Positions 9,205 to 18,173 of a stretch of 64,000 nucleotides of DNA are shown here, in pieces. Positions within the stretch are counted from its first letter, which is position 1, and each line of letters begins with the position of its first letter. Below the pieces are notes generated by a model that had not been told where the DNA came from, made no database searches, and was given only the letters and a program-made list of their open reading frames with translations. Origin of the DNA: Pelagibacterium limicola (lineage in GTDB: Bacteria > Pseudomonadota > Alphaproteobacteria > Rhizobiales > Devosiaceae). Location: contig NZ_JADQDB010000010.1 of the NCBI RefSeq assembly GCF_015694405.1, positions 62,001 through 126,000 of the forward strand, written 5' to 3'. The position numbers were made by a program, and so were the translations under genes.

Positions 9205-10587
9205 TTACGCGCCCAGCCGCTCGCGCCAGAGTGCGACCTGCTTCAAGACGTTTTCCGGGGCCGTTCCTCCAAAACTCGTGCGGGATTTGACCGAATTTTC
9301 GACCCCCAGCACCTTGTGGACCGCGCTCGTGATCCGCTCGTCGATTGCCTTGAAATCCTCAATAGTCAACCCTTCGAGCCCGCACCCCTTGGCTTCGGCC
9401 GCTGCCACGGCACGACCGGTGATGTGATGCGCATCGCGGAACGGCACGTTGGCCGCGCGCACCAGCCAATCGGCAAGATCAGTTGCAGTCGCAAACCCCG
9501 CGCCCGCCGCTGCCGCCATCCTCTCGCGATTGACCGTCAGGTCGCCGACCATACCGGTCATGGCCGCAAGCGCCAGCGAAAGCGTATCGAGCGCGTCGAA
9601 TGCCACTTCCTTGTCCTCCTGCATATCCTTTGAATAGGCGAGCGGCAGGCCCTTCATCACCATCAGGAGCGAGGTGAAAGCGCCGAAAATCCGCCCCACC
9701 TTGGCACGGATGAGTTCGGCAGCGTCAGGATTGCGCTTTTGCGGCATGATCGAGGAGCCGGTCGAGAACTTGTCGGAAAGCCGGATGAACCCGAACTGCG
9801 CCGAGGACCAGATGACAAGCTCTTCGGAAAACCGCGAGAGATGCATTGCACAGATCGAGGCGGCGCCGAGCGTTTCGAGCACGAAATCGCGGTCGGACAC
9901 CGCATCGAGCGAATTGGCGGTCGGTCGTTCGAAACCGAGCTCGGCAGAAGTCATCTCCCGATCGATGGGAAAGGAGGTTCCGGCCAGCGCCGCCGAACCC
10001 AGCGGGTTTTCGTTGAGCCGCACGCGCGCGTCGGCAAACCGCCCCTTGTCGCGCGAAAGCATTTCGACATAGGCAAGAAGGTGATGGCCCAGCGTCACCG
10101 GCTGGGCGCTCTGGAGGTGCGTGAAGCCGGGCATGACGCTCCCCGCCTCTGCCTCGGCCCGATCCACCAGAACCCGCTGCAGCGTCTCGATCTGGGAGAC
10201 CAGCATGTCAATGCAGTCACGGACATAGAGCCTGAAGTCGGTCGCCACCTGATCGTTGCGGGAGCGCGCGGTATGCAATCGCCCGGCAGGCTCGCCGATC
10301 AACTCCTTCAAGCGGCTCTCGACATTCATGTGAATGTCCTCGAGCGCTCGCGAAAAGGTGAACTTGCCCTGCGCGATCTCGTCGCGGACGGCCTCTAGAC
10401 CCTTGATAACGGCGTCTTTATCCTCATTGGTGAGAATACCGGCGGCGGCAAGCATCCGTGCATGGGCGATCGAGCCCGCAATGTCCTGCTTGTAGAGCCG
10501 CTGGTCGAACCCTATCGAGGCGTTGATTTCTTCCATGATGGCGTCGGGACCGGACGCAAACCGTCCACCCCACATGCGATTGCTCAT
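9205..10587 (-). CDS. argH: Argininosuccinate lyase
   Basis: 460 residues. It cleaves argininosuccinate to arginine and fumarate. The signature [12 protein letters not shown] of the fumarase/aspartase superfamily is present, with the catalytic Ser in the flexible loop, and [11 protein letters not shown] at the N-terminus is typical of ArgH. It is divergent from the TlpA-like gene, whose start is 34 bases away, so the two promoters share a very short intergenic space. Confidence 0.97.
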   Translation of the reverse strand: MSNRMWGGRFASGPDAIMEEINASIGFDQRLYKQDIAGSIAHARMLAAAGILTNEDKDAVIKGLEAVRDEIAQGKFTFSRALEDIHMNVESRLKELIGEPAGRLHTARSRNDQVATDFRLYVRDCIDMLVSQIETLQRVLVDRAEAEAGSVMPGFTHLQSAQPVTLGHHLLAYVEMLSRDKGRFADARVRLNENPLGSAALAGTSFPIDREMTSAELGFERPTANSLDAVSDRDFVLETLGAASICAMHLSRFSEELVIWSSAQFGFIRLSDKFSTGSSIMPQKRNPDAAELIRAKVGRIFGAFTSLLMVMKGLPLAYSKDMQEDKEVAFDALDTLSLALAAMTGMVGDLTVNRERMAAAAGAGFATATDLADWLVRAANVPFRDAHHITGRAVAAAEAKGCGLEGLTIEDFKAIDERITSAVHKVLGVENSVKSRTSFGGTAPENVLKQVALWRERLGA

Positions 10588-10621
10588 CGGCGCCTCTACA
10601 ACTTAATATGAATCGGTAAAG

Positions 10622-11269
10622 ATGACCCAGATGCAGACAAAATCCCGCCGCCCGTTGTTCATCGGCGCAGGGCTTTTCGCTGCGGCGACAGGTATAGCGG
10701 TGGCGATCTGGGTTAGCAATGCCGGGCCGGGCACGGCGGGCGAATGCCCGGCGCGAACCGAAGCGAGTACCGCTGTGGATGCCGCTGCGGGCGGCGAGCT
10801 CGCCGCACTCCTGCCCTCGACCAGCTGGCGCAACTTCGCCGATCTCACCTTTATCGATGCGACCGGCGCCGAGCGCACGCTGGCCGATTTTGCCGGCAAG
10901 AAATTGCTGGTCAATTTCTGGGCCACCTGGTGCGCCCCCTGCCGCGAGGAAATGCCCGATCTCGACGCCTTGCAGCTGCGCTATGGGGGGAAGCAATTCG
11001 AGGTCGTCGCCATAAGCCTTGACATGGGCAGCGATGGCCCGGTCGCGGCGCAAGCGTTCCTCGACGAGATTGGCGCGGTAAATCTCGCGCTTTATGCCGA
11101 CCCCTCCTACAAGGTCTTCGAACGCCTTCGCAACGAGGCGGTCACCGTGGGGCTCCCGGCCACGCTTCTGCTCGATGAGGAAGGCTGTGAGATTTCGGTG
11201 CTGCAAGGTCCCGCCCACTGGGATACCGAGGACGGCTATCGCGTCATCGAGGCGCTGCTCGCGGTATAG
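10622..11269 (+). CDS. tlpA: TlpA-like thiol:disulfide interchange protein
   Basis: 215 residues with an N-terminal membrane anchor (residues 11-32) and a periplasmic thioredoxin fold. The redox motif WCAPC has cysteines at 104 and 107, followed by R-E-E-M-P-D-L. The cis-Pro region reads VGLPATLLLD. Members act in periplasmic disulfide reduction, for example in cytochrome c or oxidase copper-site maturation. A divergent argH neighbour is common in Rhizobiales. Two extra cysteines (near residues 42 and 188) are outside the active site. Confidence 0.9.
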   Translation: MTQMQTKSRRPLFIGAGLFAAATGIAVAIWVSNAGPGTAGECPARTEASTAVDAAAGGELAALLPSTSWRNFADLTFIDATGAERTLADFAGKKLLVNFWATWCAPCREEMPDLDALQLRYGGKQFEVVAISLDMGSDGPVAAQAFLDEIGAVNLALYADPSYKVFERLRNEAVTVGLPATLLLDEEGCEISVLQGPAHWDTEDGYRVIEALLAV

Positions 11270-11273
11270 AACC

Positions 11274-11465
11274 CTATACTATCCTGTCGACGAGCTTTTC
11301 GGCGGCCTCGATATCGTTTCGTGGCGCCTCGGGTATATCGGCGACGAGATCGAGTTCCATCTGCGCGCGCATCCTGGCCACCAGCGCCAGCATGGTCTGC
11401 GGCGATTGCGCTTCTTTTAACGCAAGCTGGTGAACCATGACAGAGGATGAATGCTTGATGAGCAT
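11274..11465 (-). CDS. Small hypothetical protein
   Basis: 63 residues if the ATG at 11465 is used. A TTG at 11501 would lengthen it by 12 residues and overlap the end of the upstream small gene by 20 bases. The sequence is predicted helical (HQLALKEAQSPQTMLALVARMRAQMELDL) and acidic towards the end. It resembles no family I can name. It immediately follows the YjfB-like gene on the same strand, suggesting a coupled pair. Confidence 0.45.
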   Translation of the reverse strand: MLIKHSSSVMVHQLALKEAQSPQTMLALVARMRAQMELDLVADIPEAPRNDIEAAEKLVDRIV

Positions 11466-11481
11466 GGCGACATGTCCCGCC

Positions 11482-11664
11482 TCAGGCGCTCTTGTTGACA
11501 ACAGCGCCCGTGCCGTCCGGACGTGGCGCGTTCTCGACAGCCTCGGTCAGCATGTTGATGAGGCTCATCTCCATCTCATGCTGTTTCTTGACCATGGCGA
11601 TCTGGGCCTTGTGCAGAAATAGAGCCTGCTTGGTGGCCACCGCCGCCGTCGCCATATCGCTCAT
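11482..11664 (-). CDS. Putative YjfB-like motility protein
   Basis: 60 residues, almost wholly helical: MSDMATAAVATKQALFLHK, then AQIAMVKKQHEMEMSLINML. The pattern of Q-A-x-x-x-K-A-Q-I-A-M-V-K-K-Q-x-E-M resembles the YjfB 'putative motility protein' family. GGAG precedes the ATG at 11664 by about 7 bases; a 6-residue extension to 11682 is possible. No other flagellar gene is adjacent, although the che cluster lies 37 kb away. Confidence 0.6.
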   Translation of the reverse strand: MSDMATAAVATKQALFLHKAQIAMVKKQHEMEMSLINMLTEAVENAPRPDGTGAVVNKSA

Positions 11665-11730
11665 TGACCCACTCCAACACAAGAACTCAAAGTTGAAGAA
11701 AGAGCCTAGGCTCCCTGTCCTAACAATTCC

Positions 11731-12408
11731 TTATCCTGATCGGGCAACTTTGCGCCATCTGAACACAAAGACCAGCCCCGCGCCGGCTGCTACCCCGCCG
11801 ATATGCGCCCACCATGCCACTCCGTCCTCTTGCCCGAGCGCCGCATAAAAGAGCTGCACCACGATCCATAGGCTCAGAACGAGCCAGGCTGGCAGGGCGA
11901 TGGGGAACATTACGATGAGCTTGTTGAGCACGAAAACGCGGACATTTGGGTAGAGCACGAGATATGCGCCCATCACCCCCGCCACCGCACCTGACGCACC
12001 GATCAGCGGCCCATAGCTGTCCGGATTGAAATAAAGATGGGCAAGCCCCGCGAGCACCCCGCAAAGCAGATAGAAAACGAGGTAGCGCAGATGCCCCAGC
12101 GCATCCTCCACATTGTCCCCGAACACCCAGAGAAACAGCATGTTCGAGAGCAGGTGGAAGAAATCGGCATGCAGGAACATGTAGGAGAGGAGGGTGATCT
12201 GATCGGGCAGCCACGGCGCCGGACCCTCGACGAGGTTCCGAACGACCACCGGGATCATGCCGTATTCCACATGGGCGCGCTCGAGGCCGGCCTGCCCGCC
12301 CAGCGACTGGATGAGGAAAACAAGGACGGTGAGAGCGAGAATGCCGTAATTGACGTATGGAAACTCGATATGTGCGATCTTGTTGCTGTCATAGAGCGGC
12401 AGAAACAT
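11731..12408 (-). CDS. Rhomboid family intramembrane serine protease
   Basis: 225 residues, about six transmembrane helices. The catalytic dyad is Ser139 in GASGAVAG and His202 in AWWAHIGG. The conserved HLLSNMLFLWVFGDNVED motif after TM1/TM2 contains the oxyanion-hole residues. Rhomboids cleave membrane proteins within the bilayer; the substrate here is unknown. The gene is followed on the same strand, after 66 bases, by the small motility-like pair and preceded by the cobalamin adenosyltransferase. Confidence 0.92.
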   Translation of the reverse strand: MFLPLYDSNKIAHIEFPYVNYGILALTVLVFLIQSLGGQAGLERAHVEYGMIPVVVRNLVEGPAPWLPDQITLLSYMFLHADFFHLLSNMLFLWVFGDNVEDALGHLRYLVFYLLCGVLAGLAHLYFNPDSYGPLIGASGAVAGVMGAYLVLYPNVRVFVLNKLIVMFPIALPAWLVLSLWIVVQLFYAALGQEDGVAWWAHIGGVAAGAGLVFVFRWRKVARSG

Positions 12409-12419
12409 CTCTTGTCCCT

Positions 12420-13013
12420 CTAGCCGGATTTTGCCTCACCCGTGTGGCGCCCCGGCTCCCAGAGTACGTCCTTGGTCCCGTTGGCATTGGCAACCCTTGC
12501 CAGAACGAACAAGAGGTCCGAAAGCCGGTTGAGATAGCGCAGGGCTTCAGCGTTGATATCCGGCTCGCCGCGCCGAAGGGCCACGACGATCCGTTCGGCG
12601 CGCCGTGCAACGGTTCGCGCGAGATGCAACGCTGCCGAGAGCGGCGTGCCGCCAGGAAGCACGAAACTTTTCAGCGGTTCGAGGGCCTCGTTGAACATAT
12701 CGATCTGGTCTTCCAGCCACACGACCTGCTTTGCCGTCACGCGCAATGCCTTGTATTGCCGCCCTTCGTCCGGGCCAGGCGTGGCGAGGTCGGAGCCAAG
12801 ATCGAAAAGATCGTTCTGAATGCGCGAAAGCGTATGGTCGACCCGCGCCATATCCCTTGAATGCAGCCGCGCCAGCCCGATTGCGGCATTGGTTTCGTCC
12901 ACCGTGCCATAGGCCTCGACCCGCAGGTCGTCCTTTTGCCGCCGCGGCCCGTCCACGAGACCGGTCGTCCCGTCGTCACCGGTTTTTGTATAGATCTTGT
13001 TGAGCTTGACCAT
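12420..13013 (-). CDS. PduO-type ATP:cob(I)alamin adenosyltransferase
   Basis: 197 residues. It transfers adenosyl from ATP to cob(I)alamin to make coenzyme B12. YTKTGDDGTTGLVDG is the ATP-binding N-terminal motif, YGTVDETNAAIGLAR the trimer/ATP segment, and FVLPGGTPLSAALHLARTVARRAER the hallmark of the PduO/MMAB type. It is 15 bases downstream of a HIG1-domain gene and 11 bases upstream of the rhomboid gene, so these are probably one transcript. No B12 riboswitch is visible upstream. Confidence 0.93.
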   Translation of the reverse strand: MVKLNKIYTKTGDDGTTGLVDGPRRQKDDLRVEAYGTVDETNAAIGLARLHSRDMARVDHTLSRIQNDLFDLGSDLATPGPDEGRQYKALRVTAKQVVWLEDQIDMFNEALEPLKSFVLPGGTPLSAALHLARTVARRAERIVVALRRGEPDINAEALRYLNRLSDLLFVLARVANANGTKDVLWEPGRHTGEAKSG

Positions 13014-13028
13014 TGCCTGCGGTCCCGC

Positions 13029-13226
13029 CTATCGCTGCTGACCAAAGAAATAGAGCGCTGCCATCAATAACAGTACCGCTACAGCCTGCAGGATAACCCG
13101 CGCGCGCATGAGCTTCTGGCTGGTATTGCCCGAGCCGCCCTTAAACATGTTGTAAAGCCCCATGGCCAGAACGACGGCGACGGCGCCTACGGCAAGGATG
13201 AGCGCGATGTTGACGAGGGCTTCCAT
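13029..13226 (-). CDS. Twin transmembrane HIG1-domain protein
   Basis: 65 residues with two hydrophobic helices (residues 5-25 and 45-61) separated by a basic loop MFKGGSGNTSQKLMRARVILQ. The S-x-K-L-M-R-x-R-V-x-x-Q motif is diagnostic of HIG1/RCF1-like domains, which associate with cytochrome oxidases. In alphaproteobacteria the gene commonly precedes the PduO-type adenosyltransferase, as here. Confidence 0.85.
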   Translation of the reverse strand: MEALVNIALILAVGAVAVVLAMGLYNMFKGGSGNTSQKLMRARVILQAVAVLLLMAALYFFGQQR

Positions 13227-13259
13227 TTCATTTCCTCCGGACGGGGTGAGTCTGCACTA

Positions 13260-14162
13260 TCATCTCATCGACTTCCCGCCCAGCCACTCGCCCAGCATTT
13301 CTCCCAGCCGGTCGTAAATCGCTCTGATGCGCCGCGAGGCGTAGAGCTCCCGGTGACTGGTCAGCCAGACCTCGAGCGGAGGAATCGGCAGATCGAGCGC
13401 AATCACCTCCATGCCTTCGGTTTCACGCACAATGTTTTCCTGCGCAAATCCGATCCCGCCCCCTGCCTTGAGGAGTTCCCAGAGCGCGCTTTGATTGTCG
13501 CAGCGCAGGGTGAAATGCTTGCGCTCGAGGGGGAAACCCAACTGCCGCGCCGTGGCAATGAGAATTTCGGAGCGGTCGAAACCGATGAGATCGTGCGCCG
13601 TCAGGTCCGCCGGCGTCCGGGGGCGACCGCGCTTTGCGATATAATCACGATGGGCGCAGGCGACGATCGCGCTTTCCCCGATTTTTCTGGCGATGAGATC
13701 GAGTTGGGTCGGCCGGAACATCCGAACCGCAATGTCGGCCTCGCGCATCAGCAGGTTTTCTGCCGAATCGGTCGGCACCAGTTCGAGCGCGATCATGGGA
13801 AATTCTAGCCTGAGCCGCGCCAGCATTTTGGGCAGCGTGTAATGCGAGGTCACGACGCTCGCCGTGATCCGCACGCTCCCCTCCAAGGCGCCGCCGGCTC
13901 CGGCGGCGAAAAGCTCGGCCTCGGCCAGCGCCTCGGCAGCTTTCTTCACCTGCTCATAGGCGCGCAAGCCCAACTCTGTTGGCCTGAACCCGGAAACCGC
14001 CCGCTCGAAAAGCTTCGCCCCGAGTTCCCTTTCCAACGCCTCAATATGCCGCCCGACGGTGGGTTGCGACAGGCCCAACGCCCGAGCGGCGGCGGACAGC
14101 GAACCATTCGCCGCAACGGCACCAAAGCTGCGCCACAACGTCCAATCGGCCATACTATTCAT
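13260..14162 (-). CDS. LysR-family transcriptional regulator
   Basis: 300 residues. An N-terminal LysR helix-turn-helix (WTLWRSFGAVAANGSLSAAARALGLSQPTVGRHIEALERELG) is followed by a substrate-binding domain. It is divergent from an epimerase gene 90 bases away, the classic LysR-target arrangement. The start may be ATG 14162 or the ATG three codons later (14153). A short palindrome overlaps the first start codon. Confidence 0.92.
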   Translation of the reverse strand: MNSMADWTLWRSFGAVAANGSLSAAARALGLSQPTVGRHIEALERELGAKLFERAVSGFRPTELGLRAYEQVKKAAEALAEAELFAAGAGGALEGSVRITASVVTSHYTLPKMLARLRLEFPMIALELVPTDSAENLLMREADIAVRMFRPTQLDLIARKIGESAIVACAHRDYIAKRGRPRTPADLTAHDLIGFDRSEILIATARQLGFPLERKHFTLRCDNQSALWELLKAGGGIGFAQENIVRETEGMEVIALDLPIPPLEVWLTSHRELYASRRIRAIYDRLGEMLGEWLGGKSMR

Positions 14163-14170
14163 TTATGAAT
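14157..14170. promoter_or_regulatory. Short palindrome overlapping the LysR start
   Basis: ATTCAT, TT, ATGAAT: a 6-bp perfect inverted repeat between divergent LysR and epimerase genes. It is a possible operator half of a LysR binding region. It is short enough to arise by chance. Confidence 0.35.
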
Positions 14171-14252
14171 AAAAGCTCTGCGATCTATAGGAATTCCAAT
14201 TCGAGAATGAATGATCGATGTTGAGGCGTCAACCCGTAAGGAGCAAACAATC

Positions 14253-15203
14253 ATGGCAATGGCTACAATCACAATTCTCGGCATCAACGGCCATGCAAGC
14301 CGCGCCGTTGCAACGGCCTTTTTCAAGCGGGGCTGGCGCGTGATCGGCTTCGGCCGGTCAAACAAACACCCGATGGAAGGCGTTGAGTTTTTCAGCGGCG
14401 ACGCCGGCAATGTCGAAGACATGGCGGCCGCCATCCGAGACGCCGATCTCGTTTTCAACGGTTTGAACCTGCCCTATCACCAATGGGGCAACGGCGCCGC
14501 CGAAGGGCTCATCGCGCGGGTAATCGAAGCGTGCGGCAAAACCGGCAAGACCCTGCTTTTTCCCGGCAATATTTACAATTACGCCCCCACCGACCGCGTC
14601 ATAACCCCGGACCTTTGCCAAACGCCGCAAACCGAACGCGGGCGTATCCGCGTGGCTATGGAAGCCCGGCTGGCAGAAGCCGCTGCACGCGGCGATATCA
14701 GGGTCATCATCCTGCGCGCGGGCAATTTTTACGGCTCCGATATGAATGGAGGCTTTTTCGACGAGCTGATCCTGCGTGAATTGGACAAGGGCAAGGTCTG
14801 CCTCAACCCGGCGCGCAATGTCAAAAACGCCTGGGCTTATCTCCCCGACCTCGGCGAAGCTTTCGCCATCCTTGCCGAACGCCGCGCCGAATTTGGCCCT
14901 TTCGAGAATTTCCACTTCAAGGGCCATCTCAAGACCGCCGACGAGACCTTCGCTGCCGTTCAGGCGGTCGTGCCCAACAAGCTCATCCAGACTGGCTATC
15001 CCTGGCTCATGCTCAAGGCAATGGGTGTGTTCATGCCGATCATCCGCGGCCTCGTCGAGATGCGCTACATCTGGGATTATGAACTGGGTCTCAAAGACCC
15101 TCGCCTCGACGCCATCCTGGGCGAAAACTTCGGCACACCCTATGAGGAGGCAATAGCAAATGTCGTCCGGCAGGCCAGTGCGACCGAAAGGAAGGCGGCC
15201 TAA
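14253..15203 (+). CDS. NAD(P)-dependent epimerase/dehydratase-like protein
   Basis: 316 residues with a Rossmann N-terminus (ATITILGINGHASRAVATAFFKRG; the usual GxxGxxG reads G-I-N-G-H-A-S-R) of the extended SDR superfamily. NIYNYAPTDR carries a candidate Tyr, and GNFYGSDM resembles the nucleotide-sugar epimerase R-x-x-N-x-Y-G-P segment. The substrate cannot be assigned. The ATG at 14253 is chosen because AAGGAG lies 9 bases upstream. It is probably regulated by the divergent LysR protein. The 3' end overlaps the convergent gluQRS gene by 4 bases. Confidence 0.85.
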   Translation: MAMATITILGINGHASRAVATAFFKRGWRVIGFGRSNKHPMEGVEFFSGDAGNVEDMAAAIRDADLVFNGLNLPYHQWGNGAAEGLIARVIEACGKTGKTLLFPGNIYNYAPTDRVITPDLCQTPQTERGRIRVAMEARLAEAAARGDIRVIILRAGNFYGSDMNGGFFDELILRELDKGKVCLNPARNVKNAWAYLPDLGEAFAILAERRAEFGPFENFHFKGHLKTADETFAAVQAVVPNKLIQTGYPWLMLKAMGVFMPIIRGLVEMRYIWDYELGLKDPRLDAILGENFGTPYEEAIANVVRQASATERKAA

Positions 15204-16057
15204 AATCCCAGCGCCGTCCGCACCCGCGCCGGCGTCCAGCCGTCAGCCCGCAAATCGCGCAGACTTGCGGATCCCTTCGATTTCGAAAGCTTTTCGCGGG
15301 CTTCGTCGCGCACCAGGTCGTGGTGGCAGTAAAGAGGTGAGGGCAGGTCCAAAAGCGCCTGCAGCAACACGTGAATATCGGTCGCCGCGTAAAGGTCCAT
15401 CCCGCGCGTGACATGGGTAACCCCTTGCAGCGCGTCGTCCACCACCACCGAGAGGTGATAGCTCGTCGGCGTATCCTTGCGCACGATCACCACATCGCCC
15501 CAGCGTCCGGGTTCCGCCTTTCGCGTCGTAACTGGCGCGGCAGGATCAGGATGTGTCTCGCGGATCTCGAGCCGGCTCGATTGCGCCATTGCCGCTTCCA
15601 TGTCGAGCCGCCACTGCACGGGGGCGCCCGAAGCCAATCGGACGGCCCGTTCGGCGCCCGTCAGCGCCCGGCACGTCCCGGGATAAACCGGCGCGCCCTC
15701 CGGGTCGCTCGCATCTCCGGCCGCCGCCCGGATTTCCGTTCGCGAACAAAAACAAGGATAAAGCAGTCCCATCTGGCGCAGGTACCCGGCCGCGCGCTCG
15801 TAATCGCCAAAGTGCTCGGACTGCCGCCGCACCGGCTCGGGCCACGATAGACCGAGCCAATCGAGGTCGTCATAAAGGGCGGCGACAAATTCGGGTCGGC
15901 AACGCGCGATGTCGATGTCTTCTATGCGCAAGAGCATCACGCCCCCCAGCACTCGCGCCCAATGGGCGGTAAAGAGGGCGGAATAGGCGTGACCCAAGTG
16001 TAGAAATCCGTTCGGGCTTGGCGCAAAGCGGAAAATCGGTTGAGATGGCCCGGACAT
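15200..16057 (-). CDS. gluQRS: tRNA glutamyl-Q(34) synthetase
   Basis: 285 residues, a truncated GluRS-like enzyme that glutamylates queuosine at position 34 of tRNA-Asp. The HIGH-type motif is HLGH in PNGFLHLGHAYSALF and the KMSKS-type motif is KLSKSKG. The zinc ligands are in CFCSRTE with a later Tyr/Cys pair. The length and lack of an anticodon-binding domain separate it from true GluRS. It fits functionally with the queuosine-precursor transporter at 7.3 kb. Confidence 0.93.
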   Translation of the reverse strand: MSGPSQPIFRFAPSPNGFLHLGHAYSALFTAHWARVLGGVMLLRIEDIDIARCRPEFVAALYDDLDWLGLSWPEPVRRQSEHFGDYERAAGYLRQMGLLYPCFCSRTEIRAAAGDASDPEGAPVYPGTCRALTGAERAVRLASGAPVQWRLDMEAAMAQSSRLEIRETHPDPAAPVTTRKAEPGRWGDVVIVRKDTPTSYHLSVVVDDALQGVTHVTRGMDLYAATDIHVLLQALLDLPSPLYCHHDLVRDEAREKLSKSKGSASLRDLRADGWTPARVRTALGF

Positions 16058-16102
16058 GCCCCGCCCAATGCAAGATCGAAAACGCGAAGGTCTCTAGCTA
16101 GC

Positions 16103-16762
16103 ATGACACTCTCCACCGCTCCAGCGCGGCTCGACACGCCTGAGGCGCTGGCGCTGCATCTTGAGGGCCTCGCCGCCCGCGACGAGCGTCTTGCCGTCGC
16201 CATCGCGCGCGCCGGCGAGGTGAGCTTGCGCAACTCGCCACGCGGATTCGAAGGCATGGCCCGCATCATCTGCGGCCAGCAGCTTTCCGTTGCCAGCGCC
16301 CGCGCCATCTGGGGCCGCGTCGAGGCCCTGGGCGCGACATCGCCGCGATCCTATCTTGGGTTCGATGAACCAACGCTCCGCGCCACCGGCCTTTCGCGCG
16401 GCAAATACGAAACGATCCGCGGCGTGGCATTGGCCTGTACCGAAGGCGGCCTCGATTTCGAAGTGATCGACCGGATGGAGCCGCTCGAAGCCATTGAAAC
16501 CCTAATACGCCTCAAGGGTATCGGCCCCTGGACTGCTGAAATCTACCTCCTCTTTTGTGCTGGCCATCCCGATATCTTTCCTGCCGGCGACCTCGCGCTG
16601 CAAAAGGCGGTCGAGCACGCGTTTGCACTTCCCGCCCGACCCGCAATCAAGGAACTGATCGCTCTGGCCGCACCCTGGACTCCCCATCGCGGGGCCGCTG
16701 CCCTCATGTTCTGGCGCTATTTTTCCGCAATGAAGAATTCGGACGCCTGGGACGCACTTTAA
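16103..16762 (+). CDS. DNA-3-methyladenine glycosylase II family protein
   Basis: 219 residues of the AlkA/HhH-GPD superfamily, which excises alkylated bases. The helix-hairpin-helix is LKGIGPWTAEIYLLF, followed by the catalytic Asp in FPAGDLALQKAV. GMARIICGQQLSVASARAIW is the conserved substrate-pocket helix. The start ATG 16103 gives a protein without the AlkA N-terminal domain, typical of the short alphaproteobacterial form. The esterase gene follows after 18 bases. Confidence 0.9.
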   Translation: MTLSTAPARLDTPEALALHLEGLAARDERLAVAIARAGEVSLRNSPRGFEGMARIICGQQLSVASARAIWGRVEALGATSPRSYLGFDEPTLRATGLSRGKYETIRGVALACTEGGLDFEVIDRMEPLEAIETLIRLKGIGPWTAEIYLLFCAGHPDIFPAGDLALQKAVEHAFALPARPAIKELIALAAPWTPHRGAAALMFWRYFSAMKNSDAWDAL

Positions 16763-16780
16763 ACCTGCAAGAGGAACGAA

Positions 16781-17434
16781 ATGATCGACCCCGTAAAGCT
16801 TTCCGGGCCCATGCTGCCGCCCGCCTCTGGCACAGCGCGCCAGCTCGTTGTGCTTCTCCACGGCTACGGCTCGGATGGGCGCGATCTTATCGCGCTCGGG
16901 CAATATTGGCGCGATAGCTTTCCCGACGCGGTGTTTGTTGCACCCAACGCTCACGAGGTCTGCGGCGGCAATCCCTTCGGCTATCAATGGTTCCCGCTCG
17001 ATCTCGAGCGCGATATTTCGCGCCTCGTGGGTGCCGACACCGCGAGGCCGGTAATCGAGCAGTTCCTCGCCGATCTTTGGGCCCAAACAGGACTGGCACC
17101 GGAAGACACGGTTCTCATCGGTTTTTCCCAGGGCGCCATGATGGCGCTCGATACCGGACTTCGGCTCCCAAAGCCGCTCAAGGGTCTCATTGCCTTTTCC
17201 GGTATGGTCATTGCGCCTGAAAGGCTGCGCGGGGAAATCGCCTCAAAGCCACCAGTGCTGCTTATTCACGGGGATATGGACGAGGTTGTGCCCGTCATCG
17301 GTAGCGAGGCTGCACTGCCCTTGCTGCTCGATCTCGGCGTTCCGGCCCAGCTCCACATCAGCCCCAACGCCGGCCATGCCATCGCCCAGGACGGGCTTGA
17401 TGCCGCGACCGCCTTCCTCAAACAGCATCTTTGA
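16781..17434 (+). CDS. Alpha/beta hydrolase, phospholipase/carboxylesterase family
   Basis: 217 residues of the YpfH/EstB (Abhydrolase_2) type. The oxyanion motif is LLHGYGSDGRD, the nucleophile Ser is in GFSQGAMMA, the acid is in HGDMDEVVPV and the base in NAGHAI. These are cytosolic esterases of broad specificity. It lies 18 bases after the glycosylase on the same strand, probably cotranscribed. Confidence 0.92.
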   Translation: MIDPVKLSGPMLPPASGTARQLVVLLHGYGSDGRDLIALGQYWRDSFPDAVFVAPNAHEVCGGNPFGYQWFPLDLERDISRLVGADTARPVIEQFLADLWAQTGLAPEDTVLIGFSQGAMMALDTGLRLPKPLKGLIAFSGMVIAPERLRGEIASKPPVLLIHGDMDEVVPVIGSEAALPLLLDLGVPAQLHISPNAGHAIAQDGLDAATAFLKQHL

Positions 17435-17614
17435 AGGCCACAAGAAAAATCTTCACAGGACTGTCACTTGGCGCATAGAATATGGGTATGGATTCGTTTG
17501 GCGCTGCTGGGCCAATCCCGGTCCAGACGAGCCGGACGCCTCTCATAGTAGTGAGTGCGCGCCAGTGGGCTTTTGATTGCCGTTTCGGGTGCGCCACCGT
17601 GCCCGGAGACAAGC

Positions 17615-18172
17615 GTGACAATTCACGTATCGCCGCAAGCCTGCCCTGCGCTGGTTCTCAACGCCGATTTCCGGCCGCTGAGTTATTACCCCCTGTCGCT
17701 CTGGAACTGGCAGGACGCCATCAAGGCCGTCTGCCTTGAGCGAGTGCACATCGTTTCCGAATACGACAAGGTTGTCCGAAGTCCCAGTTTCGAGATGCGG
17801 CTGCCTTCCGTCATCTCGCTCAAGGACTATGTACAGCCCGCCAAATTTCCCGCCTTCACCCGTTTCAATGTTTTTCTGCGCGACAAATTCCAATGCCAAT
17901 ATTGCGGCTCGCGCCATGACCTGACCTTCGATCACGTCATACCGCGCTCACGCGGTGGTCGCACCACCTGGGAAAATGTCGTCGCCGCCTGTTCGCCCTG
18001 CAACCTGCGCAAGGGCAACCGGATGCCGCGCGATATCGGCATGATTCCGGTCCAGAAGCCGTACCGCCCGACGGTTCACGACCTCCACAATAACGGCCGC
18101 GCCTTTCCGCCCAACTATCTGCACGAAAGCTGGCTCGACTATCTTTATTGGGATATCGAACTCGAACCCTAG
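17615..18172 (+). CDS. HNH endonuclease family protein
   Basis: 185 residues. The C-terminal half has an HNH nuclease core: CQYCGSRHDLTFDHVIPRSRG, then WENVVAACSPCNLRKGN, i.e. two CxxC zinc knuckles around a DH catalytic pair and an Asn. The N-terminal part (NADFRPLSYYPLSLWNWQDAIKAV) is shared with conserved chromosomal HNH proteins of Rhizobiales. The start is GTG at 17615. There is no restriction-modification partner nearby, so it is a housekeeping orphan of unknown role. Confidence 0.88.
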   Translation: MTIHVSPQACPALVLNADFRPLSYYPLSLWNWQDAIKAVCLERVHIVSEYDKVVRSPSFEMRLPSVISLKDYVQPAKFPAFTRFNVFLRDKFQCQYCGSRHDLTFDHVIPRSRGGRTTWENVVAACSPCNLRKGNRMPRDIGMIPVQKPYRPTVHDLHNNGRAFPPNYLHESWLDYLYWDIELEP

Positions 18173-18173
18173 C

